This document shows positions 51,459 to 60,480 of a stretch of 64,000 bases of DNA, in pieces (positions within the stretch are counted from its first letter, which is position 1; the number at the start of each line of letters is the position of its first letter). A program made the position numbers and the translations under genes. Below the pieces are notes generated by a model. It was not told the origin of the DNA. It did not search any database and worked only from the letters and a program-made list of their open reading frames with translations. This DNA is from Pokkaliibacter sp046614695 (lineage in GTDB: Bacteria; Pseudomonadota; Gammaproteobacteria; Pseudomonadales; Balneatricaceae), in assembly GCF_046614695.1 (NCBI RefSeq), contig NZ_JBKKHQ010000019.1, positions 62,001-126,000 on the forward strand, written 5' to 3'.

Positions 51459-54400
51459 GATCCACTCCTGCATTGCCCTGATTTCCATTACCCGCAAGTG
51501 CCTTGGGGTGAGTGCTGTTGTTCTCTGAGGCAGGCAGCGCCTTGATGCTACCGTCCTCGTTGTACAGTGGCCGACGACCGGGGAAGAGTCGGCGAACCAG
51601 TACGAAGAAGAGTGGCACGAGGAAGATGGCCAATGCGGTGGCGGTCAGGGTACCGCCGACGATACCGGTACCGATGGAGATACGGCTGTTGGCACCGGCG
51701 CCAGTCGATAGCGCCAGTGGTAGGGTGCCGAAGATAAAGGCCAGAGAGGTCATCAGGATGGGACGCAAACGCAGGCGGGCGCCTTCAATGGCCGCGGCAA
51801 ACTGATCCTTGCCTTCCTCATAAGCCGCTTCAGCAAATTCGACGATGAGAATCGCATTCTTGGAGGACAGGCCAATGGTGGTCAGCAACGCCACCTGAAA
51901 GTAGATGTCATTCTCCAGTCCACGCATCGTCGCTGCCAAAGCGGCACCCACGACCCCCAGAGGAATTACCAGAATCACGGAAAGCGGTACTGACCAGCTC
52001 TCATAGAGTGCCGCCAGGCAGAGGAACACCACCAGAATGGAGATGCCATAGAGCATGCCGGACTGACCACTGGATTTCTGCTCCTGATATGAGAGTCCGC
52101 TCCAGGAATGAGTCGAGCCCGCAGGGAGCGCATCCGCCAGTTTGACGATCTCTTTCATGGCATCGCCGGAGCTGACGCCACTCGCGCCAGAGCCCTGAAT
52201 TTCATAGGAAGCCAGACCATTAAAACGGCTCAGGCTTTGTGGGCCGCTGGTCCAATCGACAGAGCTGAAGGCGCTGAAGGGCGTCATGCTGGTGTCGTCG
52301 CTGCCACGCACAAACCAGTGCTTGAGGTCATCGGGGCTTGAGCGGTATTTGGCATCACCCTGCACATAGACCTTCTTGATTCGGCCATTGTCGATAAAGT
52401 CATTGACGTAGCTGCCCGCCCAGGCGGTACTCAGGGTGCTGCTGACATCCGACAGCGATAGCCCAAGTGAGGTTGCCTTGGCGGAATCGATATTAATCTT
52501 GAGTTGCGGCGTGTCGCTTAGGGAGCCAAGACGAATGCCTGACAGCTTGTCATCTTTACTGGCGGCGCTCAGCAGGTCGGTGCGCAGCTTTTGCAGCTCT
52601 TCACGAGAGGTTCCGGGCGAAGCCTGAAGCTCGAAGGTAAAGCCATTGCTTTGCCCCAAACCCTGAATGGGCGAGGGTGACATGGCGAAGATACTGGCAT
52701 CACGAATGGAGCTCAGGTTTTTCATCGCACGGGCATTGATGGCGTCAGCAGAGTTCTCGGTGCCTTCGCGCTCTGACCAGTCCTTAAGCCCGATAAACGC
52801 CATGGCTGCATTTTGTCCTGCGCCGCTGAAGTTAAAGCCCGACAGGGTAAAGATATCTTTGACGTTATCTTTTTCCTGATTCATGAAGTAGTTACGCACT
52901 TCTTCGGTCGCCGCAACGGTGCGCTTGATGGAGGCACCCGTGGGCAGGTTGACCTGCAGCATGCTTTCGCCCTGATCTTCCTGGGGCAGAAAGCCGGTTG
53001 GCAGGCGAATCATCAGCAGGGCCAGTATTGCAACCACGACACCATACACCAGCATCCAGCGCACAGGTCGGTGCACCAGTTTGCCAACGCGACCCTGATA
53101 GCGATCAGTCATGGAATCAAAATTACGGTTAAACCAGCCAAAGAAGCCGCGACGTGCTGTGTGGCTACCGGGTTTCAGAATGGAAGCACAGAGGGTGGGG
53201 CTGAGGGTCAGGGCAACGATCACCGACAGTACCATGGAAGAGACGATGGTGATGGAGAACTGGCGGTAAATGACCCCGGTGGAGCCGCCAAAGAAGGCCA
53301 TGGGCAGGAACACCGCAGAGAGCACCACGGCAATACCGATCAGCGCGCTACTGATCTCCTTCATGGACTTGATGGTGGCATCGCGAGGGGACAGGTTTTC
53401 CTCATGCATCACGCGCTCGACGTTTTCCACTACCACGATGGCATCGTCCACCAGCAGGCCGATGGACAACACCATGCCAAACATGGTCAGGGTGTTGATG
53501 GAGTAGCCAAAGGCATCCAGCACACCAAAAGTCCCGAGCAGCACCACCGGCACGGCAATCGCCGGAATCAGCGTGGCGCGCCAGCTCTGCAGGAATACAA
53601 ACATCACCACGACCACCAGCAGGATGGCTTCAAACAGGGTTTTCACGACCTCTTCAATGGAGATGCGGATGAACTCGGTGCTGTCCTTGGGGTAGGCGAC
53701 TTCATAGCCCTGCGGCATGCTTTTCGAAAGAGCGCTGATCGTATCTTTAACGCGAGTCGCCGTGGAGAGCGCATTGGCGCCGGGCGCCAGCTGCACGGCG
53801 ATACCGGAGGCCGGATGGCCATTCAGGCGCGGGACGTAGTTATAGCTTTCAGAACCGAGCTCAATGGTGGAAACATCGCCCAGTTTGACATCCGCCCCTG
53901 AGCTGTCGTGTTTGATAATGATATTGCGGAAGTCATCCGGCGTTTGCAGCATCGACTGGGCGGTAACAGTGGCATTCAGCTCCTGGGTGTCCGTGGTCGG
54001 CATACCGCCGATAGTACCGGCTGCCACCTGGGTATTCTGCGATTCCAGAGCGCTGGTGATGTCCGAGGGCATCAGGTCATAGGCGGCCAGTTTGGTTGGA
54101 TCAAGCCAGATACGCATGGCATATTGCGAGCCAAACACCTGCACGCTGCCGACACCTTCCAGACGGGCAATGGTGTCTGACACATTACTGGAGAGATAGT
54201 CTGAAATGTCGTAGTGCGAGGCCTTATCGGTGGAATCGTAGACGGCGGCGATCAGCAGGAAGTCCGAGTTCGCCTTGGTGACAGTCACGCCCTGTGACTG
54301 CACCGATTCCGGCAGGCGCGAGGTGATCTGCGAGACTTTGTTCTGTACCTGAACCTGCGCGGTGTCCGGGTCTGTGCCCTGCTCAAAGGTCGCTTTGATA

Positions 54401-54669
54401 GAGGCTTTACCGGAGGAGGAGCTGGATGAGGAGAAGTACAGCAGGCCATCGAGCCCGGTGAGTTCCTGCTCAATGACCTGAATAACGCTGTTCTCAACGG
54501 TTTCTGCTGAGGCGCCGGTATAGGTGGCGGAAATATTGACGGTCGGTGGTGCCACGTCGGGATACTGGGCAATCGGCAAACTATAAACCGCTGCTGCGCC
54601 GCTCAGCATAATGATGATGGCAATGACCCAGGCGAAGACGGGCCGGTCAATAAAGAAACGCGCTAGCAT
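51451..54669 (-). CDS. RND efflux pump, HAE1/AcrB family
   Basis: A 1072-residue proton-driven pump with the RND topology: twelve membrane helices and two large periplasmic loops. The proton-relay pair is visible in GLLVDDAIVVVEN in the fourth helix, and the N-terminus FFIDRPVFAWVIAIIIMLSG is standard. Length and motifs place it with hydrophobic/amphiphilic drug exporters. The C-terminal tail after the last helix is about 40 residues and low-complexity. Start ATG follows the adaptor stop by three bases. Confidence 0.97.
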   Translation of the reverse strand: MLARFFIDRPVFAWVIAIIIMLSGAAAVYSLPIAQYPDVAPPTVNISATYTGASAETVENSVIQVIEQELTGLDGLLYFSSSSSSSGKASIKATFEQGTDPDTAQVQVQNKVSQITSRLPESVQSQGVTVTKANSDFLLIAAVYDSTDKASHYDISDYLSSNVSDTIARLEGVGSVQVFGSQYAMRIWLDPTKLAAYDLMPSDITSALESQNTQVAAGTIGGMPTTDTQELNATVTAQSMLQTPDDFRNIIIKHDSSGADVKLGDVSTIELGSESYNYVPRLNGHPASGIAVQLAPGANALSTATRVKDTISALSKSMPQGYEVAYPKDSTEFIRISIEEVVKTLFEAILLVVVVMFVFLQSWRATLIPAIAVPVVLLGTFGVLDAFGYSINTLTMFGMVLSIGLLVDDAIVVVENVERVMHEENLSPRDATIKSMKEISSALIGIAVVLSAVFLPMAFFGGSTGVIYRQFSITIVSSMVLSVIVALTLSPTLCASILKPGSHTARRGFFGWFNRNFDSMTDRYQGRVGKLVHRPVRWMLVYGVVVAILALLMIRLPTGFLPQEDQGESMLQVNLPTGASIKRTVAATEEVRNYFMNQEKDNVKDIFTLSGFNFSGAGQNAAMAFIGLKDWSEREGTENSADAINARAMKNLSSIRDASIFAMSPSPIQGLGQSNGFTFELQASPGTSREELQKLRTDLLSAASKDDKLSGIRLGSLSDTPQLKINIDSAKATSLGLSLSDVSSTLSTAWAGSYVNDFIDNGRIKKVYVQGDAKYRSSPDDLKHWFVRGSDDTSMTPFSAFSSVDWTSGPQSLSRFNGLASYEIQGSGASGVSSGDAMKEIVKLADALPAGSTHSWSGLSYQEQKSSGQSGMLYGISILVVFLCLAALYESWSVPLSVILVIPLGVVGAALAATMRGLENDIYFQVALLTTIGLSSKNAILIVEFAEAAYEEGKDQFAAAIEGARLRLRPILMTSLAFIFGTLPLALSTGAGANSRISIGTGIVGGTLTATALAIFLVPLFFVLVRRLFPGRRPLYNEDGSIKALPASENNSTHPKALAGNGNQGNAGVDHE

Positions 54670-54672
54670 GGC

Positions 54673-55947
54673 TTACATCGCTCCCTTGGACTCGGCGGTA
54701 GTCGCTGTGTTTTCAGAAACGTCGGATGAGCCAGAAGAGTTGGCTAATCTGGAAGCGTTTTCAGCGATGCTCTGGTTTTGCTGGATATCACTGACGGAGC
54801 CATCGTCGGCCACAGTAACGGCAACCCCTTTAGCGGAGTCGCCCGCCGCGACTTTCCCTGAGCCTTCCACAATCAGCCGGTCGCCGGCCTTAAGCCCCGA
54901 ACTGATCAGCCATTGATTACCCACGGCGCGTTCAGTTTCAACATCACGGCTTTCCACTTTGTTATCGGCATCCAGCACCAGTGCGGTGGCATTGCCACGA
55001 GCATCGCGGGCGATACCGCGCTGAGGGGCCAATAACGCTTGAGAGTCGACGGCCTCATCAAGCACGGCTCGCACAAACATGCCGGGCATCAGCAGATCAT
55101 CAGGATTGGGGAATGAGGCACGTAACGTCACCGAACCGGTGGACTCATCAACGGCGACTTCACGCACGGTGAGGGTACCTTCGTGCCCATAAGTGCTGTC
55201 ATCCTCAAGCTTCAGGCTGACTTTGGTATTGCCTGAGCTGACTCCCTGACGCTTCAGGGTCTTGCGCAACTGCAGCACTTCCTTGCTCGATTGGGTCAGA
55301 TCGACATTCATCGGATCGAGACTGCGGATCGTCGCCAGTGCAGTGTCCTGATCGGCGGTCACAAGGGCACCTTCCGTGACGCTGGAAATGCCGATGCGGC
55401 CGGAAATGGGCGCGGAAATCCTGGTGTGATCAAGGTCAATGTTGGCGGTTTCGAGAGCGGCTTTGTACTTGGCGACGCTGGCAACCGCTTCGAGATAACT
55501 GGCGTGGGCATCATCGGCATCCTGTTTGGCGACACCTTCGGATTTTGCCAGTGCGGCATAACGCTGGTCCTTGAGCCTGGCTGAGCGCACGGTGGCTTCG
55601 GCGTTCATCAGATCGGCCTTGGCTTCATTGACGGCAGCCTGATATGTGGACTCATCAATCTGGTAAAGCACCTGGCCTTTCCTGACCATTGAGCCTTCTT
55701 CAAACAGACGTTTTTGCAAAATACCGCCGACCTGAGGCCGGACCTCTGCGGTTGTTGAGGCAACGGTTCTGCCTTGCAGTTCGGTCTTGAGCGGGAGGGT
55801 AGAGGTTTTCAGGGTAATGAAGCCGACTTCCTGTGCAGATTTTGGCTGCTGCTCACCGTCGCCTTCCTGCTGACAACCCGCCAGCGCGAGGGAAATCAGC
55901 AGAACTGCCATCGAAGGTACCAGAATTTTCATGAATGCCGTTGCCAT
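54673..55947 (-). CDS. RND periplasmic adaptor lipoprotein (AcrA type)
   Basis: A 424-residue membrane fusion protein with a lipobox LAGC (Cys25). Lipoyl halves are visible in RPQVGGILQKRLFEEGSMVRKGQVLYQID and TRISAPISGRIGISSVTEGALV, with a coiled-coil hairpin between and the beta-barrel domain after. The C-terminal 60 residues are Ser/Asn/Glu-rich and extend beyond a typical AcrA. It is the first gene of the operon and is divergent from a TetR gene. Its start lies seven bases from a 22-bp perfect palindrome. An in-frame ATG at 55932 is an alternative start. Confidence 0.95.
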   Translation of the reverse strand: MATAFMKILVPSMAVLLISLALAGCQQEGDGEQQPKSAQEVGFITLKTSTLPLKTELQGRTVASTTAEVRPQVGGILQKRLFEEGSMVRKGQVLYQIDESTYQAAVNEAKADLMNAEATVRSARLKDQRYAALAKSEGVAKQDADDAHASYLEAVASVAKYKAALETANIDLDHTRISAPISGRIGISSVTEGALVTADQDTALATIRSLDPMNVDLTQSSKEVLQLRKTLKRQGVSSGNTKVSLKLEDDSTYGHEGTLTVREVAVDESTGSVTLRASFPNPDDLLMPGMFVRAVLDEAVDSQALLAPQRGIARDARGNATALVLDADNKVESRDVETERAVGNQWLISSGLKAGDRLIVEGSGKVAAGDSAKGVAVTVADDGSVSDIQQNQSIAENASRLANSSGSSDVSENTATTAESKGAM

Positions 55948-55953
55948 TTAATA

Positions 55954-55975
55954 TTTGAGAATGATCATTCTCAAA
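55954..55975. promoter_or_regulatory. 22-bp perfect palindrome between RND operon and TetR gene
   Basis: Perfect dyad centred on GATC (55963-55966), with arms running TTTGAGAATG and its complement. It sits seven bases upstream of the adaptor start and 44 before tetR, so it can block both. Best read as the TetR operator. The GAGAATGATC core also resembles Fur-type boxes, so iron control is an alternative. Confidence 0.75.
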
Positions 55976-56019
55976 CTATACAATCCCCCCTCAGGAGTAC
56001 CAGAACGAAGGTTTGAGCA

Positions 56020-56646
56020 ATGGTTTCAGCATCTGACAAAAGCCTTACAAATGACAAAAGTCCTACGAAAGAAGAAAAGACGGAGCAGCGACGGTTACAA
56101 ATCCTGGATGCCGCGCGTCTTCATGTCATCGAGCAAGGCTTTCACGCCACCAGTATGGCGATGGTGGCAAAAAGCTCCGGGCTGAGTGTTGGGCAGATCT
56201 ATCGTTATTTTGAAAACAAGGAAGCCATCATGGGCGCGCTGGTGGAGCGCATCACTACCCGGCGTCTGGAGTGGATGGATCTTTCAAAGAGCTGGCTAAA
56301 CCCGGAATGCGCGGATGAAAGCAGCCTGGCACCGGCACGTATCAGCGACGATGATCGAGCCATCATGCTGGAGATTCAGGCAGAAGCCGCCCGTAATCCG
56401 CTGATTGCCGAGGTGAGTTATCAGGCTCATTTGCGCCTGGAAGCGAGGGCCATGAGCCTGTTGAAGACCGCTTATCCTGAGGCGGATGAAGACTATTTAC
56501 GCTTGATTTCTGAGCTTCGCGCGACGCTGATTCAGGGCATGATGCTGCGTCGTTACGATGCGCGGGATATCGACCAGAATGCCATGACCCGGTTCTGTAT
56601 GAAGCTGCTCAAACGGCTACTGGATGAAGGCAATTCCGCCAAATAG
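56020..56646 (+). CDS. TetR-family repressor of the RND operon
   Basis: A 208-residue TetR protein with HTH at about 25-70 (ILDAARLHVIEQGFHATSMAMVAKSSGLSVGQIYRYFENKEAI) and a C-terminal ligand-binding helical domain. It starts with a hydrophilic Lys/Ser/Thr leader before the HTH. It is divergent from the adaptor gene across a 72-base spacer with a perfect palindrome. This is the standard AcrR-like arrangement, in which the regulator senses the pump substrates. Its stop is immediately followed by the stop of the convergent binding-protein gene. Confidence 0.94.
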   Translation: MVSASDKSLTNDKSPTKEEKTEQRRLQILDAARLHVIEQGFHATSMAMVAKSSGLSVGQIYRYFENKEAIMGALVERITTRRLEWMDLSKSWLNPECADESSLAPARISDDDRAIMLEIQAEAARNPLIAEVSYQAHLRLEARAMSLLKTAYPEADEDYLRLISELRATLIQGMMLRRYDARDIDQNAMTRFCMKLLKRLLDEGNSAK

Positions 56647-57909
56647 CTACTGGCTTGAATCGTTATAGAAGCCTCTGACCGGAAGTGTCGGCGGAACACT
56701 GATGCCGGGTTTGAGTGCACTTTCCCATTCACGGATAAAGCGGTTGCGCTTCATCTGGTCCAGAAACACCAGCAGCCCCAGTCCGAGATTGATGGGGTGA
56801 TAGCTGGAGTCCCAGCGCTGTCGCAGCCAGTCAGCGGACTTGGGCTTGCTGCCCAGAATACTGATCAGGCCGCTTTGGCTGGCGATAACATCCTGGCCTT
56901 CTTCTGAGAGAAGAAAATCCAGAAAGCGCCGGGCCAGGGCGGGGGATCGCGCTTTTTTGGAAATCAGTGCAATACGGCTCATCACCAGGGTGTAGTCCGA
57001 CGGAATAATGATGCCCAGTCGCGGGTCTTTCGCGGCATAACTCAGGGCATAGGAGCCCAGCACGTTGTAGCCAAGCGCCAATCTGCCTTCTGCGACTTCA
57101 TGTAAAATCTGGCTGGTGCAGCAGTAGGTTCGCGCCTTGGCGCGCCCGAGGGATTCCAGCAGACGGCCATTGATGCTGGAGTGCACGGAGTCCTGAGTGG
57201 CCAGCAAATAGCCGACGCCGGAGTGGCGGGTATCGTAGGTACCAACCTTGTTCAGGTAAAAGGCAGGAACTTCGCGCATCTGGTTGGCGAGTTTTTCATG
57301 GGTATCGGGCAGCGGCCGGTCATTAAACATGGCCTTGTTATACACGATCACCAGTGGCTCATAACTGATGCCAAAACCTTCGTGACGCCAGGTGGCCCAT
57401 TCCGGCAACTGGCTGAAATTGGCGGGAGTAAAGGGCTGGGCATAGCCGTCATTGATCAGCTTGGCCTGAAGATCCATCGCCGAGCTAATAATGATGTCGG
57501 TGGTGGTGTCGTTGTACTGATATTCAGAGCGAAAATCGCTGTAGAGCTCAGGTGAGAGCACTTCTTCATAGTGGACCTGAATATCCGGGTTCTTTTCCTG
57601 AAAATAGCGAAGGATCGGAAAAAAAGCCGCCTCATCCGTCGCGCCTTTAATAAACAGCCAGCGGCCTTCCTCTCCCTGTGGTGGCGCCTCACGAGGCTCA
57701 TCCTCACCCGCGCGGGCGGTAAAGGGCTGACTGGTGGCATCGGTCGGGGCCGGTGCATCCGTGGTGCGGATGGGTTCAGCATTCGGTGACATCGCCGCCA
57801 CCATAGCCGCTTTTACAAGGCTGGCGCCCCCGGCAGCGCCCAATAGCACGACGATGACTAACAGCAGGCGACGGCTGAGGTCGCGCGCACTTCGGCGTTT
57901 GAGTTTCAT
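56647..57909 (-). CDS. AfuA-like periplasmic binding protein of the TctDE locus
   Basis: A 420-residue extracellular solute-binding protein with an N-terminal membrane segment (about 14-38), a Pro/Ala/Glu-rich linker, then a two-lobed ferric/sugar-phosphate-type binding fold (FFPILRYFQEKNPDIQVHYEEVLSPELYSDF, LISKKARSPALARRFLDFLLS). Because it overlaps the histidine-kinase stop by four bases and has no permease neighbours, it probably works as a sensory accessory to TctE, not as a transporter part. The membrane anchor would tether it near the kinase. Ligand not determinable; a tricarboxylate is suggested by context. Confidence 0.87.
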   Translation of the reverse strand: MKLKRRSARDLSRRLLLVIVVLLGAAGGASLVKAAMVAAMSPNAEPIRTTDAPAPTDATSQPFTARAGEDEPREAPPQGEEGRWLFIKGATDEAAFFPILRYFQEKNPDIQVHYEEVLSPELYSDFRSEYQYNDTTTDIIISSAMDLQAKLINDGYAQPFTPANFSQLPEWATWRHEGFGISYEPLVIVYNKAMFNDRPLPDTHEKLANQMREVPAFYLNKVGTYDTRHSGVGYLLATQDSVHSSINGRLLESLGRAKARTYCCTSQILHEVAEGRLALGYNVLGSYALSYAAKDPRLGIIIPSDYTLVMSRIALISKKARSPALARRFLDFLLSEEGQDVIASQSGLISILGSKPKSADWLRQRWDSSYHPINLGLGLLVFLDQMKRNRFIREWESALKPGISVPPTLPVRGFYNDSSQ

Positions 57910-59339
57910 GGCGCTCCCTCCTCAGCAGGGTGGGTTGTCACCGCCATGGCGGGAAAATCGAGGCTGATCAGTAAACCGCCTTCACGGCTTTCTGCAAGGG
58001 TCAGTTCGGCATGATGGGCTTCGGCAGCCGCCTGAACGATGGCTAATCCAAGGCCCGAACCGGACTGATCCCTGGAGAGGCGAACGAAACGCTCCATCAC
58101 TTGTGAGCGCTGGCTGGCCGGAATACCGGGGCCACTGTCTTCAACCTGAACACGATAGCCTGACTGTCCTTCAGTCAGGCGATGGCTGAGCACTGACAGG
58201 GTGATGTGATTATCTTCCGGGCCATACTTGATGGCGTTATCCAGCAGATTACGCAGGGCTTCCGTCAGGCTGATCACATCGCCTTCAATCAGGGCTTCCT
58301 CCAGCGTGCTTTCAAAGCCAAAGTCGAGATCGCGATGGGCATGATCACGTACGGTTTCGGTCAGAAGCTGGCGGGACAGACGCACCAGATCGACCTTGTC
58401 CGGCAGTTGTGTATCGCTGCGGTGAATGACCAGCGCATGGGCCAGCAGCTGGTTGGTCAGGCGAATAATGCGCTTACTCAATGCCGTGGCTTTTTGCAGA
58501 CGGTTACGCTGTTCGGCATCTTCGCTTTCCAGCTCCGCTAGATCCAGCTGAACCTGCAGGGTGCTCATGGGAGTGCGGATCTGGTGGGCGGCATCGGCAA
58601 TAAAGCTTTGCAGTAAATTCAGATTGCCCTGCAGCCGGGTCATGAAGGTATTGAGGGAGCCGACCAGCGGTGAAATTTCCTTCGGTGCTGGCAGCTCAAG
58701 GGGAGTGAGCTGAGTGGGTGAGCGGTTGCCCAAATCGCGGCTGATGAGTCGCAGCGGGTTTAACGCGCGGGTAATACCAAACCAGACAAAAAGCAGGCCG
58801 ATGCCCATTACCAGCAGGAGTAATCCCAGCGCGTTGAACACCAATTCACGGGCGAGGGCAGAGCGGGCTAAACGCGTTTGACCAATCTGCACCGTGACCC
58901 AGCCTTCGGTGCCTTGCTCCGTCAATAAGCGGCTGAGTAAGGCAAAACGCACGGTTTCACCACTGTATTCGGCATTGAAGAAATAAGGTGTGGGCCCCGG
59001 CTGCCAGTCCTTGGGGAGGGGCAGGTCCGGATAGCCTGTCAGCGGGTAACCATCCGGGCCGATGACCTGATAAAACACCCGATCATCGGGGGCGAGAGAC
59101 AGCATGGTCATGGCCGAGTGGGGGATATCAACCTCAACCCCACGCGTCGTCACGAAAATACGCTCAAGAATCGACAGGCTGGCGCCGTTGAGCAGGCGGT
59201 CAAAAGAGTAGTCTGCAGCGCGTTCGGCGTAACGCCAGATGCCCACGCCCAATAGCAGCAGGGCGACCACAAAGATCACCGCCATGCGCGTCAGCAGCCG
59301 GCGCTTGAGGGAATAACTGGGCTTGATTCCTGACTTCAT
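57906..59339 (-). CDS. tctE: Sensor histidine kinase TctE
   Basis: A 477-residue membrane kinase. Two membrane helices (about 15-35 and 168-190) flank a periplasmic sensor domain. A HAMP-like region, dimerisation helix with the phospho-acceptor His252 in DAAHQIRTPMS, and an ATPase domain with NLLDNAIKYG, DSGPGIP and GSGLGLAIV follow. It phosphorylates TctD, encoded upstream, in response to tricarboxylate (citrate-type) signals in relatives such as the Salmonella and Pseudomonas TctDE systems. It lies between TctD and the AfuA-like gene, all co-transcribed. Confidence 0.92.
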   Translation of the reverse strand: MKSGIKPSYSLKRRLLTRMAVIFVVALLLLGVGIWRYAERAADYSFDRLLNGASLSILERIFVTTRGVEVDIPHSAMTMLSLAPDDRVFYQVIGPDGYPLTGYPDLPLPKDWQPGPTPYFFNAEYSGETVRFALLSRLLTEQGTEGWVTVQIGQTRLARSALARELVFNALGLLLLVMGIGLLFVWFGITRALNPLRLISRDLGNRSPTQLTPLELPAPKEISPLVGSLNTFMTRLQGNLNLLQSFIADAAHQIRTPMSTLQVQLDLAELESEDAEQRNRLQKATALSKRIIRLTNQLLAHALVIHRSDTQLPDKVDLVRLSRQLLTETVRDHAHRDLDFGFESTLEEALIEGDVISLTEALRNLLDNAIKYGPEDNHITLSVLSHRLTEGQSGYRVQVEDSGPGIPASQRSQVMERFVRLSRDQSGSGLGLAIVQAAAEAHHAELTLAESREGGLLISLDFPAMAVTTHPAEEGAP

Positions 59340-59438
59340 CCCGCGTCCTGTCAGCCAAGGATTGCCAGCACGTTACCCCGAACCGGCGCAAAGCTCCACA
59401 CGCCATAGGGTGTAGACACCGGGGAGTTCGCAGAGCGG

Positions 59439-60107
59439 TTAGTCATCGACGTGGGCCAGATAGCCCATACCGCGGATGGTTTTGATTACCAGCGATGAGT
59501 CACTCAGCTTCTTGCGAAGGCGCGTTAAGGTCTGCTCGATGGCATTGGGGGTGTGGGCTTCATTAAAGGTGTAGAGCTTGTCTGCCAGATCTTCCTTGGT
59601 CATGACGTGATCAAGATTCAGCAGGAACACTTCGAGGAGCTGAACTTCTCTGGCTCGCAGGTCGACAGGTTCATCGTTGACGGCAACCTGACGAGACGCA
59701 GGGTCAAACACCAGATTGCCGCAGCGAACTTCATTGCTGGCACTGCCGCGCTCGCGCCGGATCAGCGCCCGTGAGCGTGCGGCAAGTTCGCGAAAATCGA
59801 AGGGTTTGACGAGGTAGTCATCGGCCCCAAGGTCGAGTGCGCTGACCCGGTCATCAATCTCAGCGCGGGCTGTCAGTACCAGTACAGGAACGCTTTTGCC
59901 CTGACGGCGCAGGCTTTTCAGAAACTGATAGCCGTCCTTGCCGGGGAGGTTAATGTCGAGAATCAGCAACTCGAAGGCCTGATAGGCCAGAATGCGCTCG
60001 GCTTCCTCGGCTGAACCAACCCAGTCCAGTGGATGACCCAGATGTTTGAAATAATCGGCGACGGCCTCAGCCAGCTCTTCGTTGTCTTCGATTAAAAGGA
60101 TTCGCAT
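59439..60107 (-). CDS. tctD: Response regulator TctD (OmpR family)
   Basis: A 222-residue OmpR-type response regulator. The receiver has the acidic pair EDN at 7-9, phospho-Asp51 in LILDINLPG and Lys101 in LVKPF; the winged-helix DNA-binding domain is from about residue 125, with RLRKKL and IKTIRGMGYLA at the end. It is divergent from tctC across a 373-base spacer containing repeated TGTCA elements. The direct target is expected to be the tctCBA operon. Confidence 0.93.
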   Translation of the reverse strand: MRILLIEDNEELAEAVADYFKHLGHPLDWVGSAEEAERILAYQAFELLILDINLPGKDGYQFLKSLRRQGKSVPVLVLTARAEIDDRVSALDLGADDYLVKPFDFRELAARSRALIRRERGSASNEVRCGNLVFDPASRQVAVNDEPVDLRAREVQLLEVFLLNLDHVMTKEDLADKLYTFNEAHTPNAIEQTLTRLRKKLSDSSLVIKTIRGMGYLAHVDD

Positions 60108-60306
60108 AGAGGCTCACTACTACTTTCAGGCCCGACAGTTTTACCACAGCGACTGCTGGTGCGGCAGTTTACGAATGTTCACGCAGGCTGAGAATATGGC
60201 GATTTATAGGAATGACTGGCGCATTTTGTAGCCTTTGCCTATAACGGATAGGGAGTATGCGCCAAGGCGCCTGTATCCGGTATGGAGCGCTTAGACTTTA
60301 GCCTAA

Positions 60307-60344
60307 TGTCACAGGTGTTACCAGCTTGTGTCAGGTTGGTGTCA
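60307..60344. promoter_or_regulatory. Candidate TctD-binding direct repeats in the tctD-tctC spacer
   Basis: TGTCA occurs at 60307, 60329 and 60340 in the same orientation, 22 and 11 bp apart, so on one face of the helix. OmpR-family regulators bind such spaced direct repeats. They lie 137-174 bases upstream of the tctC start. The remainder of the 60108-60480 spacer holds nothing else I can name. Confidence 0.5.
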
Positions 60345-60480
60345 GCAAGCAAGAGTAAGGTCACACTGACTCGTGATCTACATGCCGGATCAACGACAAA
60401 GCATACCAGCTACACCGGGCATGCTTTCCGAAAACCATATTGATTAAAACAATGAACCGATATTGGTGGAGAAAACAACA

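Noticed and set aside
52813..53901. Opposite-strand open frame of 362 codons within the RND pump gene
   Set aside because: Shadow of a long conserved RND gene; composition is His/Gln-rich and matches no domain.
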